Below are positions 1 through 14,262 of a stretch of DNA of 64,000 nucleotides, in pieces; the stretch's first letter is position 1; each line of letters starts with the position of its first letter. The translations under genes were made by a program, and so were the position numbers. Origin of the DNA: Aquipseudomonas guryensis (lineage in GTDB: Bacteria; Pseudomonadota; Gammaproteobacteria; Pseudomonadales; Pseudomonadaceae); the NCBI RefSeq assembly GCF_014164785.1, contig NZ_JACJFN010000001.1, positions 310,001 through 374,000 on the forward strand. The letters run 5' to 3'. A model generated the notes under the pieces. It had not been told where the DNA came from. It saw only the letters and a list, made by a program, of their open reading frames with translations, and made no database searches.

Positions 1-35
1 CGAATACCGTCAGTGCCAAAATATTTTCTACTCAT
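1..35 (-). CDS. glmM: Phosphoglucosamine mutase, N-terminal tip (partial)
   Basis: Only the first 11 codons are inside the window, reading MSRKYFGTDGI on the minus strand. This is the typical GlmM N-terminus; the enzyme converts glucosamine-6-phosphate to glucosamine-1-phosphate for peptidoglycan and LPS precursors. A GTGGAG ribosome binding site lies at 41-46. The gene follows folP by 17 bases on the same strand, the usual folP-glmM arrangement in pseudomonads. The identification rests on a short match plus context. Confidence 0.88.
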   Translation of the reverse strand, partial: MSRKYFGTDGI

Positions 36-52
36 AAACACTCCACTCGCTT

Positions 53-904
53 TTATTCTGCAGCCTGCACGGCCGCGATCATGCGCACGGCATCGACAGT
101 CTCGGCAACATCGTGAACGCGCAGGATGCAGGCACCCTTGTCGACGGCCAGAGCTGCCAGCGCCAATCCACCATAGAGGCGCTCACCGACTTCACGACCC
201 AGCGCCTGGCCGATCATGCTCTTGCGCGAAACACCGATCAGCAGCGGCCGCCCCAGCACATGCAAGCCTTCCAGATGCTTGAACAGGCTCAAGTTATGCG
301 CCAACGTCTTGGCAAAGCCAAAGCCCGGGTCAAGCACGATGCGCTCAGGAGGAATGCCCACCGCCGCACATGCAGCCATGCGCTCAGTTAAAAAATCACG
401 AACCTCAACCAGTACATCCTGGTATTGCGGGCTTTCCTGCATGGTGCCGGGCTCGCCGCGCATATGCATCAGGCAGACTGGCAAGCCAGTGTCAGCTGCC
501 GCCTCAAGTGCGCCATCGCGGCGCAGCGCGCGCACATCATTAATCAGCCCTGCACCCAGGCGCGCGCCCTCACGCATCACCGCTGGCGTCGAAGTATCCA
601 GGGAAATCACCACATCCAACTCGGCAGCAATAGCCTCAACCACCGGAGCCACACGCTCCATCTCTTCGAGCGGCGAAACGGGCCGCGCACCCGGCCGGGT
701 CGACTCGCCACCGACATCGATCAGTGTTGCGCCCGCCGCGACCATTTCCGCCGCATGACGCAACGCCGAATCCCGCGCAGCGAAACGACCGCCATCGGAA
801 AAGGAGTCAGGGGTGACATTGAGGATGCCCATCACTTGCGGACGGCTTAAATCAAGAAACCGGCTGCCACAAGGCAGCCGGTCAAAGGTTGGCACAACAG
901 ACAT
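53..904 (-). CDS. folP: Dihydropteroate synthase
   Basis: A 283-residue cytoplasmic TIM-barrel enzyme that joins p-aminobenzoate to hydroxymethyl-dihydropterin pyrophosphate in folate synthesis; it is the sulfonamide target. The family signature ILNVTPDSFSDGG is near residue 27, and the second pterin-binding signature (LIDVGGESTRPGA) is near residue 61. Length is normal. It starts 8 bases after the ftsH stop and is followed closely by glmM, so ftsH-folP-glmM is probably one transcript. Nothing is unusual. Confidence 0.97.
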   Translation of the reverse strand: MSVVPTFDRLPCGSRFLDLSRPQVMGILNVTPDSFSDGGRFAARDSALRHAAEMVAAGATLIDVGGESTRPGARPVSPLEEMERVAPVVEAIAAELDVVISLDTSTPAVMREGARLGAGLINDVRALRRDGALEAAADTGLPVCLMHMRGEPGTMQESPQYQDVLVEVRDFLTERMAACAAVGIPPERIVLDPGFGFAKTLAHNLSLFKHLEGLHVLGRPLLIGVSRKSMIGQALGREVGERLYGGLALAALAVDKGACILRVHDVAETVDAVRMIAAVQAAE

Positions 905-912
905 TGGTAACC

Positions 913-2829
913 TTAGTGCTCGGCGGCAGGGCCACCAATAGGCTTTTCTGCGGACTCGGCAACTTCAACAGGCGCAGCAGGCGTGCCATTGTTATCGCCA
1001 CCACCCTGCCATCCTTTCGGCTCGCGTGGAGCGAGTCCATTCATGATGTCATCGATCTGATCAGCGTCGATGGTTTCATACTTCATCAGCGCTTCAGCCA
1101 TCGCATCGAGCTTGTCGCGATTGTCCTGCAACAGACGTTTAGCGGTGGCGTAACACTGATCGATGATGCTGCGCACCTCCTGATCGATCAGTTTGGCGGT
1201 GTCGGCAGAGACATTACTGTGCTGACTGCCCATGCTGCGCCCGAGGAACACTTCACCCTCCTCTTCGGCATACATCAGCGGGCCGAGCTTTTCCGACAAG
1301 CCCCACTTGGTGACCATGTTCTTGGCCAACTGGGTGGCACGCATGATGTCGTTGGAAGCCCCGGTAGTGACTCCATCGAAGCCCAGGGTCATCTCCTCAG
1401 CAATACGACCACCGAACAGCGAGCAGATCTGACTGGTCAGGGCGCGCTTGCTCAGGCTGTAACGGTCCTCCTCGGGAAGGAACATGGTCACACCCAGGGC
1501 GCGACCGCGCGGAATGATCGACACCTTGTAGACCGGATCATGCTCAGGCACCAGACGCCCGACAATGGCATGGCCAGCCTCGTGGAAGGCAGTATTGAGC
1601 TTCTCCTTGTCCGACATGACCATGGTCTTGCGCTCGGCACCCATCATGATCTTGTCTTTGGCCAGTTCGAACTCTTTCATCTCGACCAGACGCTTACCGG
1701 CGCGGGCCGCAAACAACGACGCCTCGTTAACCAGGTTGGCCAGGTCGGCACCGGAGAAACCTGGGGTGCCGCGCGCGATGACCGCAGGCACAACGTCCTC
1801 GCCCATCGGCACTTTGCGCATATGCACCTTGAGGATCTGCTCGCGACCACGAATGTCCGGCAAGCCGACCACAACCTGGCGATCGAAGCGACCTGGGCGC
1901 AGCAGCGCCGGATCCAGCACGTCGGGACGGTTAGTCGCGGCAATGACGATGATGCCATCGTTCATTTCGAAGCCATCCATCTCCACCAGCAACTGGTTGA
2001 GCGTCTGCTCGCGCTCGTCGTGACCGCCGCCCATGCCGGCACCACGGTGACGTCCAACGGCGTCGATCTCATCAATGAAGATGATGCAGGGGGCGTGCTT
2101 CTTGGCCTGCTCGAACATGTCGCGCACACGGGATGCACCCACACCGACAAACATCTCGACGAAGTCCGAACCAGAAATGGTGAAGAACGGCACCTTGGCC
2201 TCACCAGCAACCGCCTTGGCCAGCAAAGTCTTACCGGTACCGGGCGAACCAACCATCAGCACGCCACGCGGGATCCGACCACCCAGGCGCTGAAACTTGC
2301 CTGGATCACGGAGGAACTCGACCAGCTCACCGACTTCTTCCTTGGCCTCGTCGCAACCCGCGACATCAGCAAAGGTGGTCTTGACCTGATCTTCCGAGAG
2401 CAGACGCGCCTTGGACTTGCCGAAGCTCATCGGCCCGCCCTTGCCACCGCCACCACCCTGCATCTGGCGCATGAAGAACATGAACACGGCGATGATCACC
2501 AAGATCGGGAAACTGGCCACCAGCAACTGGGTCCAGATGCTCTGACGCTCGGGCTGCTTACCGACGATCTCGACGTTGTTGTCGATCAGATCCTTGATCA
2601 ACCCGCGGTCTTCGATGGCCGGACGTACGGTCTCGAAGGTGGTGCCATCGGCGTTCTTGCCGCTGATGATGTAGCCATCCACCGTAACCTGCTTGACCCG
2701 GCCTTCCTGCACCTGCTGGATGAACTCGGAATAGTTCAGCTTGCCGGACTCGCTGGGCGTGGAGAAGTTGTTCATCACCGTGACCAGGACGGCCGCGATG
2801 ATCAGCCACAGGATCAGGTTCTTTGCCAT
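913..2829 (-). CDS. ftsH: ATP-dependent zinc metalloprotease FtsH
   Basis: A membrane-anchored AAA+ protease of 638 residues that degrades misfolded membrane proteins and short-lived regulators. Two N-terminal membrane segments flank a small periplasmic domain (about residues 5-22 and 100-120). Walker A reads GSPGTGKT near 195, Walker [12 protein letters not shown] near 250, and the zinc site HEAGH near 417. I chose ATG at 2829 (MAKNLILW), as in homologues. A TTG three codons upstream (2838) has a better spaced GAGGG and could be the real start. The usual upstream partner rlmE is missing here and lies at 29.3 kb instead. Confidence 0.97.
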   Translation of the reverse strand: MAKNLILWLIIAAVLVTVMNNFSTPSESGKLNYSEFIQQVQEGRVKQVTVDGYIISGKNADGTTFETVRPAIEDRGLIKDLIDNNVEIVGKQPERQSIWTQLLVASFPILVIIAVFMFFMRQMQGGGGGKGGPMSFGKSKARLLSEDQVKTTFADVAGCDEAKEEVGELVEFLRDPGKFQRLGGRIPRGVLMVGSPGTGKTLLAKAVAGEAKVPFFTISGSDFVEMFVGVGASRVRDMFEQAKKHAPCIIFIDEIDAVGRHRGAGMGGGHDEREQTLNQLLVEMDGFEMNDGIIVIAATNRPDVLDPALLRPGRFDRQVVVGLPDIRGREQILKVHMRKVPMGEDVVPAVIARGTPGFSGADLANLVNEASLFAARAGKRLVEMKEFELAKDKIMMGAERKTMVMSDKEKLNTAFHEAGHAIVGRLVPEHDPVYKVSIIPRGRALGVTMFLPEEDRYSLSKRALTSQICSLFGGRIAEEMTLGFDGVTTGASNDIMRATQLAKNMVTKWGLSEKLGPLMYAEEEGEVFLGRSMGSQHSNVSADTAKLIDQEVRSIIDQCYATAKRLLQDNRDKLDAMAEALMKYETIDADQIDDIMNGLAPREPKGWQGGGDNNGTPAAPVEVAESAEKPIGGPAAEH

Positions 2830-2838
2830 GTCGTTCAA

Positions 2839-3564
2839 TTAGCTACCCTCTGAAGCGAGCCCCGTCCTGAAACGCGCTTCGCAAAACGGCTTGAGATATA
2901 CACGTCTAACTTACTACACAACCCTGCCCCTGGCAGGTGCCGTCTGTAACCCTTTATGAGCACTGTGGCGCAACACCCCCGCGCCATGCCCACAGCTGCC
3001 GACCAGTCTAGCCCCAGCGAAAAACCCACGCGAGCAGGTATTGCTCGCGGAGGCGGCCGTGCACCAACAGCGCTATTCCACACATATTGGGGCCATCTCG
3101 GAATTCACAAGGCCTAGCGCACAAACGCCAACAATCTCGACTGTCCGCATAAAGCCCGCCTGACCGGCAAAGCCCGCACTGAATAAGGCGACACCCGCAA
3201 TACCACCCCAGGAAGCCCAGCGCAATCAAGCGCCCAGCGGCACAGCACCCGAGCGATAACCGTCTACCTATGGGATTTTGGCGTGCGGATCAGCGAAGTA
3301 CTCTTTTCGACCCATACCCACCAGCCCAAGAGCCGACCACAGCGCAGTTCATCTGCGACGGCCAGCGATTAGCTGGGCGTACCTCGGCACGCTCGGGTAA
3401 ACTACACCGTTTTTACAGTTCAGAAGCCGCCCAAAACCTCGGCATGCGAGGCCTGACCAGGCAAAACAGGTTGGAGAAACTGCGCCATGCGCACCTTCCA
3501 GCTTTTGCCCAAGCAGCGCAAACGCATTCCGTTTTCGGCAGTTTCCCCGTCGCAGGATCAGAGC
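2839..3564. other. Gene-free interval between divergent ftsH and yhbY
   Basis: This 700-bp stretch holds no open frame that looks coding. The ORFs of 70-140 codons seen here have no recognisable motifs and poor ribosome sites. It must carry the divergent promoters of ftsH and yhbY, but I see no confident sigma-32 or sigma-70 match. In pseudomonads and E. coli the rlmE gene (about 620 bp) normally occupies this position, and the interval is about that size. No rlmE remnant was recognised. Confidence 0.6.
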
Positions 3565-3876
3565 ATGGCGCTTACCAACGAGCAGAAGAAACATTTCAAA
3601 TCTATCGGCCACCATTTGAAGCCGGTATTGATCGTCGCCGAGAACGGCCTGACCGAAGGCGTGCAGGCCGAGCTGGAGCGCGCACTGAATGATCACGAAT
3701 TGATCAAGGTGCAGTTCCGCATCACCGAACGTGACGATCGCCGCGCGCTGATTGAGGAACTGAGCAAGGTCAGCCGCTGCGAAGTGGTGCAGATCATCGG
3801 CAAGATGGCCCTGGTCTACCGCAAGAACCCCAAGGCCAACAAGAATCTGTCCAACATCCACCGCTATCAGGCCTGA
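3565..3876 (+). CDS. yhbY: YhbY/CRM-domain ribosome assembly RNA-binding protein
   Basis: A 103-residue protein made almost wholly of one CRM domain, beginning MALTNEQKKHFKSIGHHLKP. The family binds pre-50S ribosomal RNA. The conserved GLTEGV and the E-H-E-L-I-K-V-Q stretch are present. The frame is open for 26 codons further upstream, but homologues begin at the internal ATG at 3565, which I adopt; its ribosome site (AGGATCAGA) is weak. It diverges from ftsH and converges with the DUF4149 gene, 9 bases away. Confidence 0.93.
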   Translation: MALTNEQKKHFKSIGHHLKPVLIVAENGLTEGVQAELERALNDHELIKVQFRITERDDRRALIEELSKVSRCEVVQIIGKMALVYRKNPKANKNLSNIHRYQA

Positions 3877-3885
3877 TAGCGGCAG

Positions 3886-4341
3886 TCAGCGCCCCGCCCG
3901 CTGCCCCGGCAGCGGCTGCAACACCAGCAGCACGCCGCACAACGCCAGCACCAGGTAGTTGAACAGCAGCCAGCGCGCTGCATCAGGCTGCCACTCGCGC
4001 ACAGCAAAATACGCCAGCGCCATCCCCAGCACCGCCAACAGCAACTGCCCGCGCATGTCGCGCCAGAGACTGCGCACGCCTTCGGCCTGCATTAGCACCG
4101 CCACCTGCAACAGCGCACAGAACGCAGCGAAACCGACCAGCAGGGGGTTGAGGGTCGCGCCGATCGTCTCGATCAGCAGCGGCGCCAGACCGATCTTCTC
4201 CAGCGCCGGCAGCATGACGAAATGCAACAGCCACAGGCCACCGACCCAGAAGGTCTGGGCCAGCTGCCAGCTGATCGCCCCCGCACGCGGTGGCTGACGC
4301 TTAAATATGGCGGACTTCGACAATCTCGTACTCGACCACAC
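3886..4341 (-). CDS. DUF4149 small integral membrane protein
   Basis: About 151 residues with four predicted hydrophobic segments ([66 protein letters not shown]). It matches the DUF4149 protein that follows greA in pseudomonads; its function is unknown. The longest frame starts at GTG 4341 and overlaps the end of greA by 41 bases. A TTG eight codons... about 18 bases further in is an alternative, so the start is uncertain. Overlap with greA implies translational coupling. Confidence 0.75.
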   Translation of the reverse strand: MWSSTRLSKSAIFKRQPPRAGAISWQLAQTFWVGGLWLLHFVMLPALEKIGLAPLLIETIGATLNPLLVGFAAFCALLQVAVLMQAEGVRSLWRDMRGQLLLAVLGMALAYFAVREWQPDAARWLLFNYLVLALCGVLLVLQPLPGQRAGR

Positions 4342-4773
4342 CGCTCGGCGTCTTCACCGTGACCACATCCCCCTCCTCCTTACCAATCAGGGCACGAGCG
4401 ATGGGTGAGCCAACGGAAATCTTGCTCAGCTTGATATCGGCCTCATCCTCGCCAACGATCTGGTAGGTGACGCTCTCGTCGGTCTCGCAGTTTGCGATCT
4501 CGACGGTGGTACCGAAGATCACCTTGCCGGTGTGGGCGATGGTGGTGACATCGATGATCACCGCATTCTGCAGGCGACCTTCGATATCGCGGATGCGCGC
4601 CTCGACCATACCTTGCTGCTCGCGCGCGGCGTGGTATTCGGCGTTTTCCTTGAGGTCACCCAGCTCGCGCGCAGTACCAATATCCTGGCTGAGCTTGGGC
4701 CGCACCACCTTGGTCAGATGCGCCAGTTCTTCTTCCAGGGCGCGAGCGCCCTGGACGGTCATGGGGTATTTGG

Positions 4774-4777
<4 letters not shown>
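4301..4777 (-). CDS. greA: Transcription elongation factor GreA
   Basis: A 158-residue factor that makes RNA polymerase cleave backtracked transcripts. The N-terminal coiled coil runs to about residue 75 and carries the acidic tip ([15 protein letters not shown], near 42-56). The C-terminal FKBP-like domain includes [15 protein letters not shown]. The ATG overlaps the carB stop (ATGA), so it is the distal gene of the carAB transcript, and the DUF4149 gene overlaps its end. Confidence 0.97.
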
Positions 4778-7995
<3,218 letters not shown>

Positions 7996-8030
7996 GTTTC
8001 TTACTCGAATCCTTGGGTCAGTCGGCAGGC

Positions 8031-9167
8031 TTAACGGCGCTTGGCCATGGCTTCGATGAAGCGGTCGAACAGCGGAGCCACATCGTGCGGGCCGGGGCTC
8101 GCCTCGGGGTGACCCTGGAAGCTGAACGCGTCCTTGTCGGTGCGCTCGATACCCTGCAGGGTGCCGTCGAACAGCGACTTGTGGGTGGCGCGCAGGTTGG
8201 CAGGCAGGCTCGGCTCGTCCACGGCGAAACCGTGGTTCTGGCTGGTGATCATCACCACGCCACTGTCGAGGTCCTGCACCGGGTGGTTGGCACCGTGGTG
8301 GCCGGTGCCCATTTTCACGGTCTTGGCGCCGGAGGCCAGGGCCAGCAGTTGGTGGCCGAGGCAGATGCCGAACACCGGAATCTCGGTGTTGAGCACTTCC
8401 TTGATCGCCTGGATGGCGTAGTCGCACGGCTCGGGGTCGCCAGGGCCGTTGGAAAGGAATACGCCGTCCGGGTTCAGCGCCAATACGTCGCTGGCCTGGG
8501 TCTGCGCCGGCACCACGGTCAGGCGACAGCCGCGCTCGACCAGCATGCGCAAGATGTTGACCTTGACCCCGTAGTCATAGGCGACCACGTGGTAGGGCAG
8601 CTCGCTGGCGGCAATTTCCGGATGACTGTCGCTCTTCAGTTCCCACACACTGGAGCGCCACTCGTAGCGCTCAGTGCAGCTGACCACTTTGGCCAGGTCC
8701 ATGCCTTTCAGGCCGGGAAAGCTGCGCGCCAGTTCCAGGGCCTTTTCCTCGGTGGCGTCGGCGCCAGCCAGGATGCAACCATTCTGCGAGCCTTTCTCAC
8801 GCAGGATGCGGGTCAGGCGGCGGGTGTCGATGCCGGCAATGGCGACCGTACCGTTTTCTTTCAGGTACTCGTCCAGCGGCTGCTTGTTGCGCCAGTTGCT
8901 GGAGGTCAGCGGCAGATCGCGAATGATCAGGCCGGCAGCCCACACGCGGTTGGACTCGGCATCTTCCGGCGTGGTGCCGGTATTGCCGATGTGCGGGTAG
9001 GTCAGCGTGACGATTTGCTGGGCATAGGAGGGATCGGTCAGGATTTCCTGATAGCCGGTCATGGCGGTGTTGAACACCACTTCACCGATGGTATGGCCGT
9101 CGGCCCCGATTGCTTCACCGCGGAAAATGCTGCCGTCGGCAAGGGCGAGTATGGCTGGCTTAGTCAA
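8031..9167 (-). CDS. carA: Carbamoyl phosphate synthase, small (glutaminase) subunit
   Basis: A 378-residue subunit that hydrolyses glutamine to feed ammonia to CarB. The N-terminal CPSase domain begins [14 protein letters not shown]. The class I amidotransferase domain carries the nucleophile in [10 protein letters not shown] (near 268) and the His/Glu pair in [12 protein letters not shown] (near 352). I chose a TTG start at 9167 because a strong AGGGAGGT lies at 9172-9179, four bases upstream, and the protein then begins as in homologues. The longer frame reaches 9197 but would place the start before the ribosome site. Confidence 0.96.
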   Translation of the reverse strand: MTKPAILALADGSIFRGEAIGADGHTIGEVVFNTAMTGYQEILTDPSYAQQIVTLTYPHIGNTGTTPEDAESNRVWAAGLIIRDLPLTSSNWRNKQPLDEYLKENGTVAIAGIDTRRLTRILREKGSQNGCILAGADATEEKALELARSFPGLKGMDLAKVVSCTERYEWRSSVWELKSDSHPEIAASELPYHVVAYDYGVKVNILRMLVERGCRLTVVPAQTQASDVLALNPDGVFLSNGPGDPEPCDYAIQAIKEVLNTEIPVFGICLGHQLLALASGAKTVKMGTGHHGANHPVQDLDSGVVMITSQNHGFAVDEPSLPANLRATHKSLFDGTLQGIERTDKDAFSFQGHPEASPGPHDVAPLFDRFIEAMAKRR

Positions 9168-9178
9168 GAAGACCTCCC

Positions 9179-9262
9179 TTAGATCTGAAACTTGCACAAA
9201 CGCAGGTTGTAAAAAAGCGGGATGACGTATTGACCGTCACCCCGCTTCTTTATCTGATTCAT
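9179..9262 (-). CDS. Possible carA leader peptide (27 codons)
   Basis: An ATG at 9262 opens a short frame reading [19 protein letters not shown] and onward to a TAA at 9179-9181. The frame runs straight through the terminator hairpin of the carA leader, and its stop codon touches the carA ribosome binding site. A ribosome on it would therefore decide whether the hairpin forms. The ribosome site for this ORF is weak. That it is translated is inference. Confidence 0.4.
   Translation of the reverse strand: MNQIKKRGDGQYVIPLFYNLRLCKFQI
9211..9250 (-). promoter_or_regulatory. Intrinsic terminator/attenuator in the carA leader
   Basis: Read on the minus strand, a 13-base-pair stem with one mismatch (arms at 9235-9247 and 9215-9227, 7-base loop) is followed immediately by six U residues, ending about 45 bases before the carA start. 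It is a textbook intrinsic terminator placed between the promoter side and carA. It may be an attenuator, or it may end dapB transcripts that run in the same direction. Confidence 0.8.
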
Positions 9263-9316
9263 TCTGCGTTACTTTTAGTGGACACACTAAAGCAGGAAGC
9301 TTACAGGAAAACGCCT

Positions 9317-9345
9317 TTTCGGTCCACCGCCAGGATGGACCGAAA
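9317..9345 (-). other. Hairpin between dapB and carA
   Basis: A perfect 9-bp stem (TTCGGTCCA with TGGACCGAA) lies downstream of the dapB-linked repeat, followed on the minus strand by a purine-rich then weakly U-rich run. A second perfect small hairpin (TTTAGTG/CACTAAA) follows at about 9273-9290. They may end dapB transcripts or be part of the carA leader; the sequence does not decide. Confidence 0.5.
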
Positions 9346-9355
9346 CGCTATCGCA

Positions 9356-9495
9356 GAACCTGCTCAAAATCTCGCGAGCTAAGGCCAGGCAAGGCGAAAT
9401 CGGGCGAAGAAGCGCAGTTTACGAGCTGTAAATGAGCATTCTGAGCCCGATTTCAACGCAGCATGACCGACGCGCAGCAGATTTTGGGCGGGTTC
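9356..9495. repeat. Dispersed structured repeat, copy 1 (after dapB)
   Basis: A 140-bp element bounded by GAACC and GGTTC, with imperfect terminal inverted repeats of about 22 bp and nested inner inverted repeats (AAATCGGG/CCCGATTT around a TTTAC-GAGCT-GTAAA hairpin). The same element recurs at 61332-61472 with the paired positions changed together. Its outer edge abuts the dapB stop codon: TGA at 9496-9498 is followed at once by GAACC on the minus strand. No ORF is carried, so it resembles a MITE-like element. Confidence 0.85.
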
Positions 9496-11437
<1,942 letters not shown>

Positions 11438-11477
11438 ACATCAACACCTTTAAATTCGTCTGCTCCAGACACGCCAA

Positions 11478-11497
11478 CGCGGGAGCAAGCTCCCGCG
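11478..11497. repeat. Palindromic hairpin in the dnaK-dnaJ spacer
   Basis: A perfect 9-bp inverted repeat with a 2-base spacer (CGCGGGAGC-AA-GCTCCCGCG). This GCGGGAGC palindrome resembles the small extragenic palindromes common in pseudomonad genomes. It sits between dnaK and dnaJ, where it could slow polymerase or protect the dnaK mRNA 3' end. Confidence 0.65.
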
Positions 11498-11512
11498 CGG
11501 CGAATCGCACCT

Positions 11513-11531
11513 GCCGAAGCCAGGCTTCGGC
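11513..11531 (-). terminator. Hairpin after dnaK, possible partial terminator
   Basis: A perfect 8-bp stem (GCCGAAGC/GCTTCGGC, 3-base loop) lies 27 bases after the dnaK stop on the minus strand. No clear U run follows, so it is more likely an attenuating or mRNA-stabilising hairpin than a full terminator. It would help set a DnaK excess over DnaJ. Confidence 0.5.
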
Positions 11532-11557
11532 GGGCTGGAACGGAAGCAAGCCGTGGC

Positions 11558-13480
11558 TTACTTGTTGTCCTTGACCTCTTCGAACTCGGCATCGACGACA
11601 TCGTCGGCCGCGTCCTGAGCCTGATCTGCACCCTGAGCGGCAGCGCCCGGCTGCGGCTGCTCGGCGTACATCTTCTGGGCCAGCGGGGCAGTGACTTCAG
11701 ACAGCGCATTCATCTTCGCTTCGATGACTGCCTTGTCGTCGCCCTTGACGGCAACTTCCAGCTCGCCCAGCGCCTTCTCGATGGCCGCTTTCTCGTCAGC
11801 CGTGGCCTTGTCGCCGGCCTCGGTGATCATCTTGCGGGTGGCATGCACCAGGCCGTCGCCCTGGTTGCGGGCAGTGACCAGCTCCTCGAACTTGCGGTCT
11901 TCCTCGGCGTTGGCCTCGGCGTCACGCACCATCTGCTCGATTTCTTCCTCGGACAGACCGGAGTTGGCCTTGATCACGATGGACTGCTGCTTGCCGGTGG
12001 CCTTGTCTTTGGCGCCGACGTGCAGGATGCCGTTGGCGTCGATGTCGAAGGTCACTTCGATTTGCGGCACGCCACGCGGAGCCGGCGGAATCTCGGCCAG
12101 GTCGAACTTGCCCAGCGACTTGTTCTGCGCAGCTTGCTTGCGCTCGCCCTGCAGCACGTGGATGGTCACCGCGCCCTGGTTGTCGTCGGCAGTCGAGAAC
12201 ACCTGCGACTTCTTGGTCGGGATGGTGGTGTTCTTCTCGATCAGCGCAGTCATCACGCCACCCATGGTTTCGATACCCAGGGTCAGCGGCGATACGTCGA
12301 GCAGCAGCACGTCTTTGACGTCGCCAGCAAGAACAGCGCCCTGAATCGCAGCACCGATGGCTACGGCTTCGTCCGGGTTGACGTCCTTGCGCGCTTCCTT
12401 GCCGAAGAACTCAGCGACCTTCTGCTGCACCAGCGGCATGCGAGTCTGACCGCCGACCAGGATCACTTCGTCGATGCTGCTAACGTCCAGACCGGAGTCT
12501 TTCAGAGCAATGCGGCACGGCTCGATGGTACGGGTGACCAGCTCTTCAACCAGGGCCTCCAGCTTGGCGCGGGAAATCTTCACGTTGAGGTGCTTAGGAC
12601 CAGTGGCGTCTGCGGTGATGTACGGCAGGTTGACGTCGGTCTGCTGCGCGGACGACAGCTCGATCTTGGCCTTTTCAGCGGACTCTTTCAGGCGCTGCAT
12701 GGCCAGCGGATCGCCTTTCAGGTCGATGCCGGACTCTTTCTTGAACTCGTCGACGAGGTAGTCGATCAGACGAATGTCAAAGTCCTCACCACCGAGGAAG
12801 GTGTCACCGTTGGTGGCCAGCACTTCGAACTGGTGTTCACCGTCGACTTCGGCGATCTCGATCACCGACACGTCGAACGTACCGCCACCCAGGTCATAGA
12901 CGATCACGGTGTGGTCGCCCTTGCCCTTGTCCATGCCGTAGGCCAACGCAGCCGCGGTCGGCTCGTTGATGATGCGCTTGACCTCGAGACCGGCGATGCG
13001 GCCGGCGTCTTTTGTGGCCTGGCGCTGGCTATCGTTGAAGTAGGCCGGAACGGTGATCACCGCCTCGGTCACAGGCTCGCCGAGGTAGTCTTCGGCGGTC
13101 TTCTTCATCTTCTTCAGCACTTCCGCGGAGATCTGCGGCGGTGCCATTTTCTGGCCCTTCACTTCGACCCAGGCGTCACCGTTGTCGGCCTTGGCGATCT
13201 TGTAAGGAACCATCTTGATGTCTTTCTGTACCACGTCTTCTTCGAAGCGACGACCGATCAGGCGCTTCACCGCGTACAGAGTATTGTGCGGGTTGGTCAC
13301 GGCCTGGCGCTTGGCAGCCTGACCGACCAGGATCTCGCCGTCGTTGGCGTAGGCGATGATGGAAGGCGTGGTACGCGCGCCTTCGGCGTTCTCGATGACC
13401 TTGACGCTACCGTTTTCCAGAATGGCGACGCAGGAGTTGGTAGTCCCCAGGTCGATACCGATGATCTTGCCCATATTCAC
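11558..13480 (-). CDS. dnaK: Chaperone DnaK (Hsp70)
   Basis: A 640-residue ATP-driven chaperone. It begins [18 protein letters not shown] after an optional two-codon extension (MNMGKI); ATG 13480 and ATG 13474 are both possible. The phosphate-2 motif [15 protein letters not shown] is near 195 and the [14 protein letters not shown] linker and substrate domain begin near 393. The acidic C-terminus ends EEVKDNK. A sigma-32 promoter lies just upstream. It is co-directional with grpE and dnaJ. Confidence 0.98.
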   Translation of the reverse strand: MNMGKIIGIDLGTTNSCVAILENGSVKVIENAEGARTTPSIIAYANDGEILVGQAAKRQAVTNPHNTLYAVKRLIGRRFEEDVVQKDIKMVPYKIAKADNGDAWVEVKGQKMAPPQISAEVLKKMKKTAEDYLGEPVTEAVITVPAYFNDSQRQATKDAGRIAGLEVKRIINEPTAAALAYGMDKGKGDHTVIVYDLGGGTFDVSVIEIAEVDGEHQFEVLATNGDTFLGGEDFDIRLIDYLVDEFKKESGIDLKGDPLAMQRLKESAEKAKIELSSAQQTDVNLPYITADATGPKHLNVKISRAKLEALVEELVTRTIEPCRIALKDSGLDVSSIDEVILVGGQTRMPLVQQKVAEFFGKEARKDVNPDEAVAIGAAIQGAVLAGDVKDVLLLDVSPLTLGIETMGGVMTALIEKNTTIPTKKSQVFSTADDNQGAVTIHVLQGERKQAAQNKSLGKFDLAEIPPAPRGVPQIEVTFDIDANGILHVGAKDKATGKQQSIVIKANSGLSEEEIEQMVRDAEANAEEDRKFEELVTARNQGDGLVHATRKMITEAGDKATADEKAAIEKALGELEVAVKGDDKAVIEAKMNALSEVTAPLAQKMYAEQPQPGAAAQGADQAQDAADDVVDAEFEEVKDNK

Positions 13481-13562
13481 TCTCCCGAAACTGTGTCTTT
13501 AACCTTGGTTGCGCGGCCCGTAGATTGGATTGGCCGCGCCAGCACTAAATCGCTTGTACTAA

Positions 13563-13591
13563 TAGATGGGGGCTGTAGCGCCGATTTCAAG
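13563..13591 (-). promoter_or_regulatory. Sigma-32 heat-shock promoter of dnaK
   Basis: On the minus strand CTTGAAA (13585-13591) is separated by 13 bases from CCCCATCTA (13563-13571), close to the E. coli RpoH consensus CTTGAAA-N13-CCCCATNTA at nearly every position. The -35 element overlaps the grpE stop codon (13587-13589). DnaK can therefore be transcribed independently of grpE under heat shock. Confidence 0.92.
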
Positions 13592-14156
13592 CGTGCTCGT
13601 CAATCGACGGCAGTAGCGCGCTTGGCGCCTTGCTGACCACGACCATGGCCGGGCGCAGCAGGCGACCATTGAGCAGATAGCCCTTCTGGAACACCTTGAG
13701 CACGGAGTTCGGCTCGACATGGGTACTTTCTTCCATGGCCATCGCCTGGTGGTGCTCCGGATTGAACGGCACACCGTGCGGGTCGACCGCTTCCAACTGA
13801 TAACGCTTGAGGGTGTCGTGGAACAGCTTGAGCGTCAGTTCCATGCCTTCACGCACGGCCTTGATCGACTCGTCGTTGGGGTTGGACAGCTCCAGGCCGC
13901 GCTCCAGGCTGTCGACTACCGGCAGTAGGTCATTGGCGAACTTTTCCAGGGCGAACTTGTGCGCCTTCTCGACATCCTGCTCGGCACGGCGGCGCACGTT
14001 CTGCAGATCGGCAGCCACGCGCAGGGACTGATCCTGCGCAGCGGCCAGCTGCTCTTCGAGCGATTGCACGCGCGCAACCAGATCCTCGCCGAACGCCGCC
14101 TCGGGCGCCGGATTGTCCTGCGGATTCTGTGGATCGAGAGTCTGTTCGTCAGCCAT
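13587..14156 (-). CDS. grpE: Nucleotide exchange factor GrpE
   Basis: A 189-residue cofactor that releases ADP from DnaK. A long N-terminal helix or coiled coil covers about residues 25-85, followed by the C-terminal beta domain with [19 protein letters not shown] and the family's [19 protein letters not shown] (about 150-168). It heads the grpE-dnaK-dnaJ-dapB series and has its own sigma-32 promoter. Divergent from recN. Confidence 0.97.
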   Translation of the reverse strand: MADEQTLDPQNPQDNPAPEAAFGEDLVARVQSLEEQLAAAQDQSLRVAADLQNVRRRAEQDVEKAHKFALEKFANDLLPVVDSLERGLELSNPNDESIKAVREGMELTLKLFHDTLKRYQLEAVDPHGVPFNPEHHQAMAMEESTHVEPNSVLKVFQKGYLLNGRLLRPAMVVVSKAPSALLPSIDEHA

Positions 14157-14207
14157 TGGGTCCTCCTATCAATACGCCAGCGGGTCATGGCCCGCGCTTC
14201 TTCCGCC

Positions 14208-14236
14208 TATATGGGGCCCAAACACAAGCTTTCAAG
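14208..14236 (-). promoter_or_regulatory. Sigma-32 heat-shock promoter of grpE
   Basis: On the minus strand CTTGAAA (14230-14236) and CCCCATATA (14208-14216) are spaced by 13 bases, matching the RpoH consensus essentially perfectly. The spacing and layout are the same as at dnaK. It lies about 50 bases upstream of the grpE ATG, back to back with the recN control region. Confidence 0.94.
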
Positions 14237-14262
14237 GGTTATTGTCAGGACAAAACAAAACA

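Noticed and set aside
889..2853. Plus-strand open frame of 654 codons opposite ftsH
   Set aside because: It lies antisense to a fully conserved ftsH; long antisense frames are expected in GC-rich genes and the translation has no motifs.
3008..3229. Minus-strand frame of 73 codons in the ftsH-yhbY gap
   Set aside because: No ribosome site, cysteine/tryptophan-heavy composition unlike real genes here, and no family resemblance.
7996..8427. N-terminal extension of carB into carA
   Set aside because: Homologues start at MPKRTDIK (7995); the upstream part is carA read out of frame.
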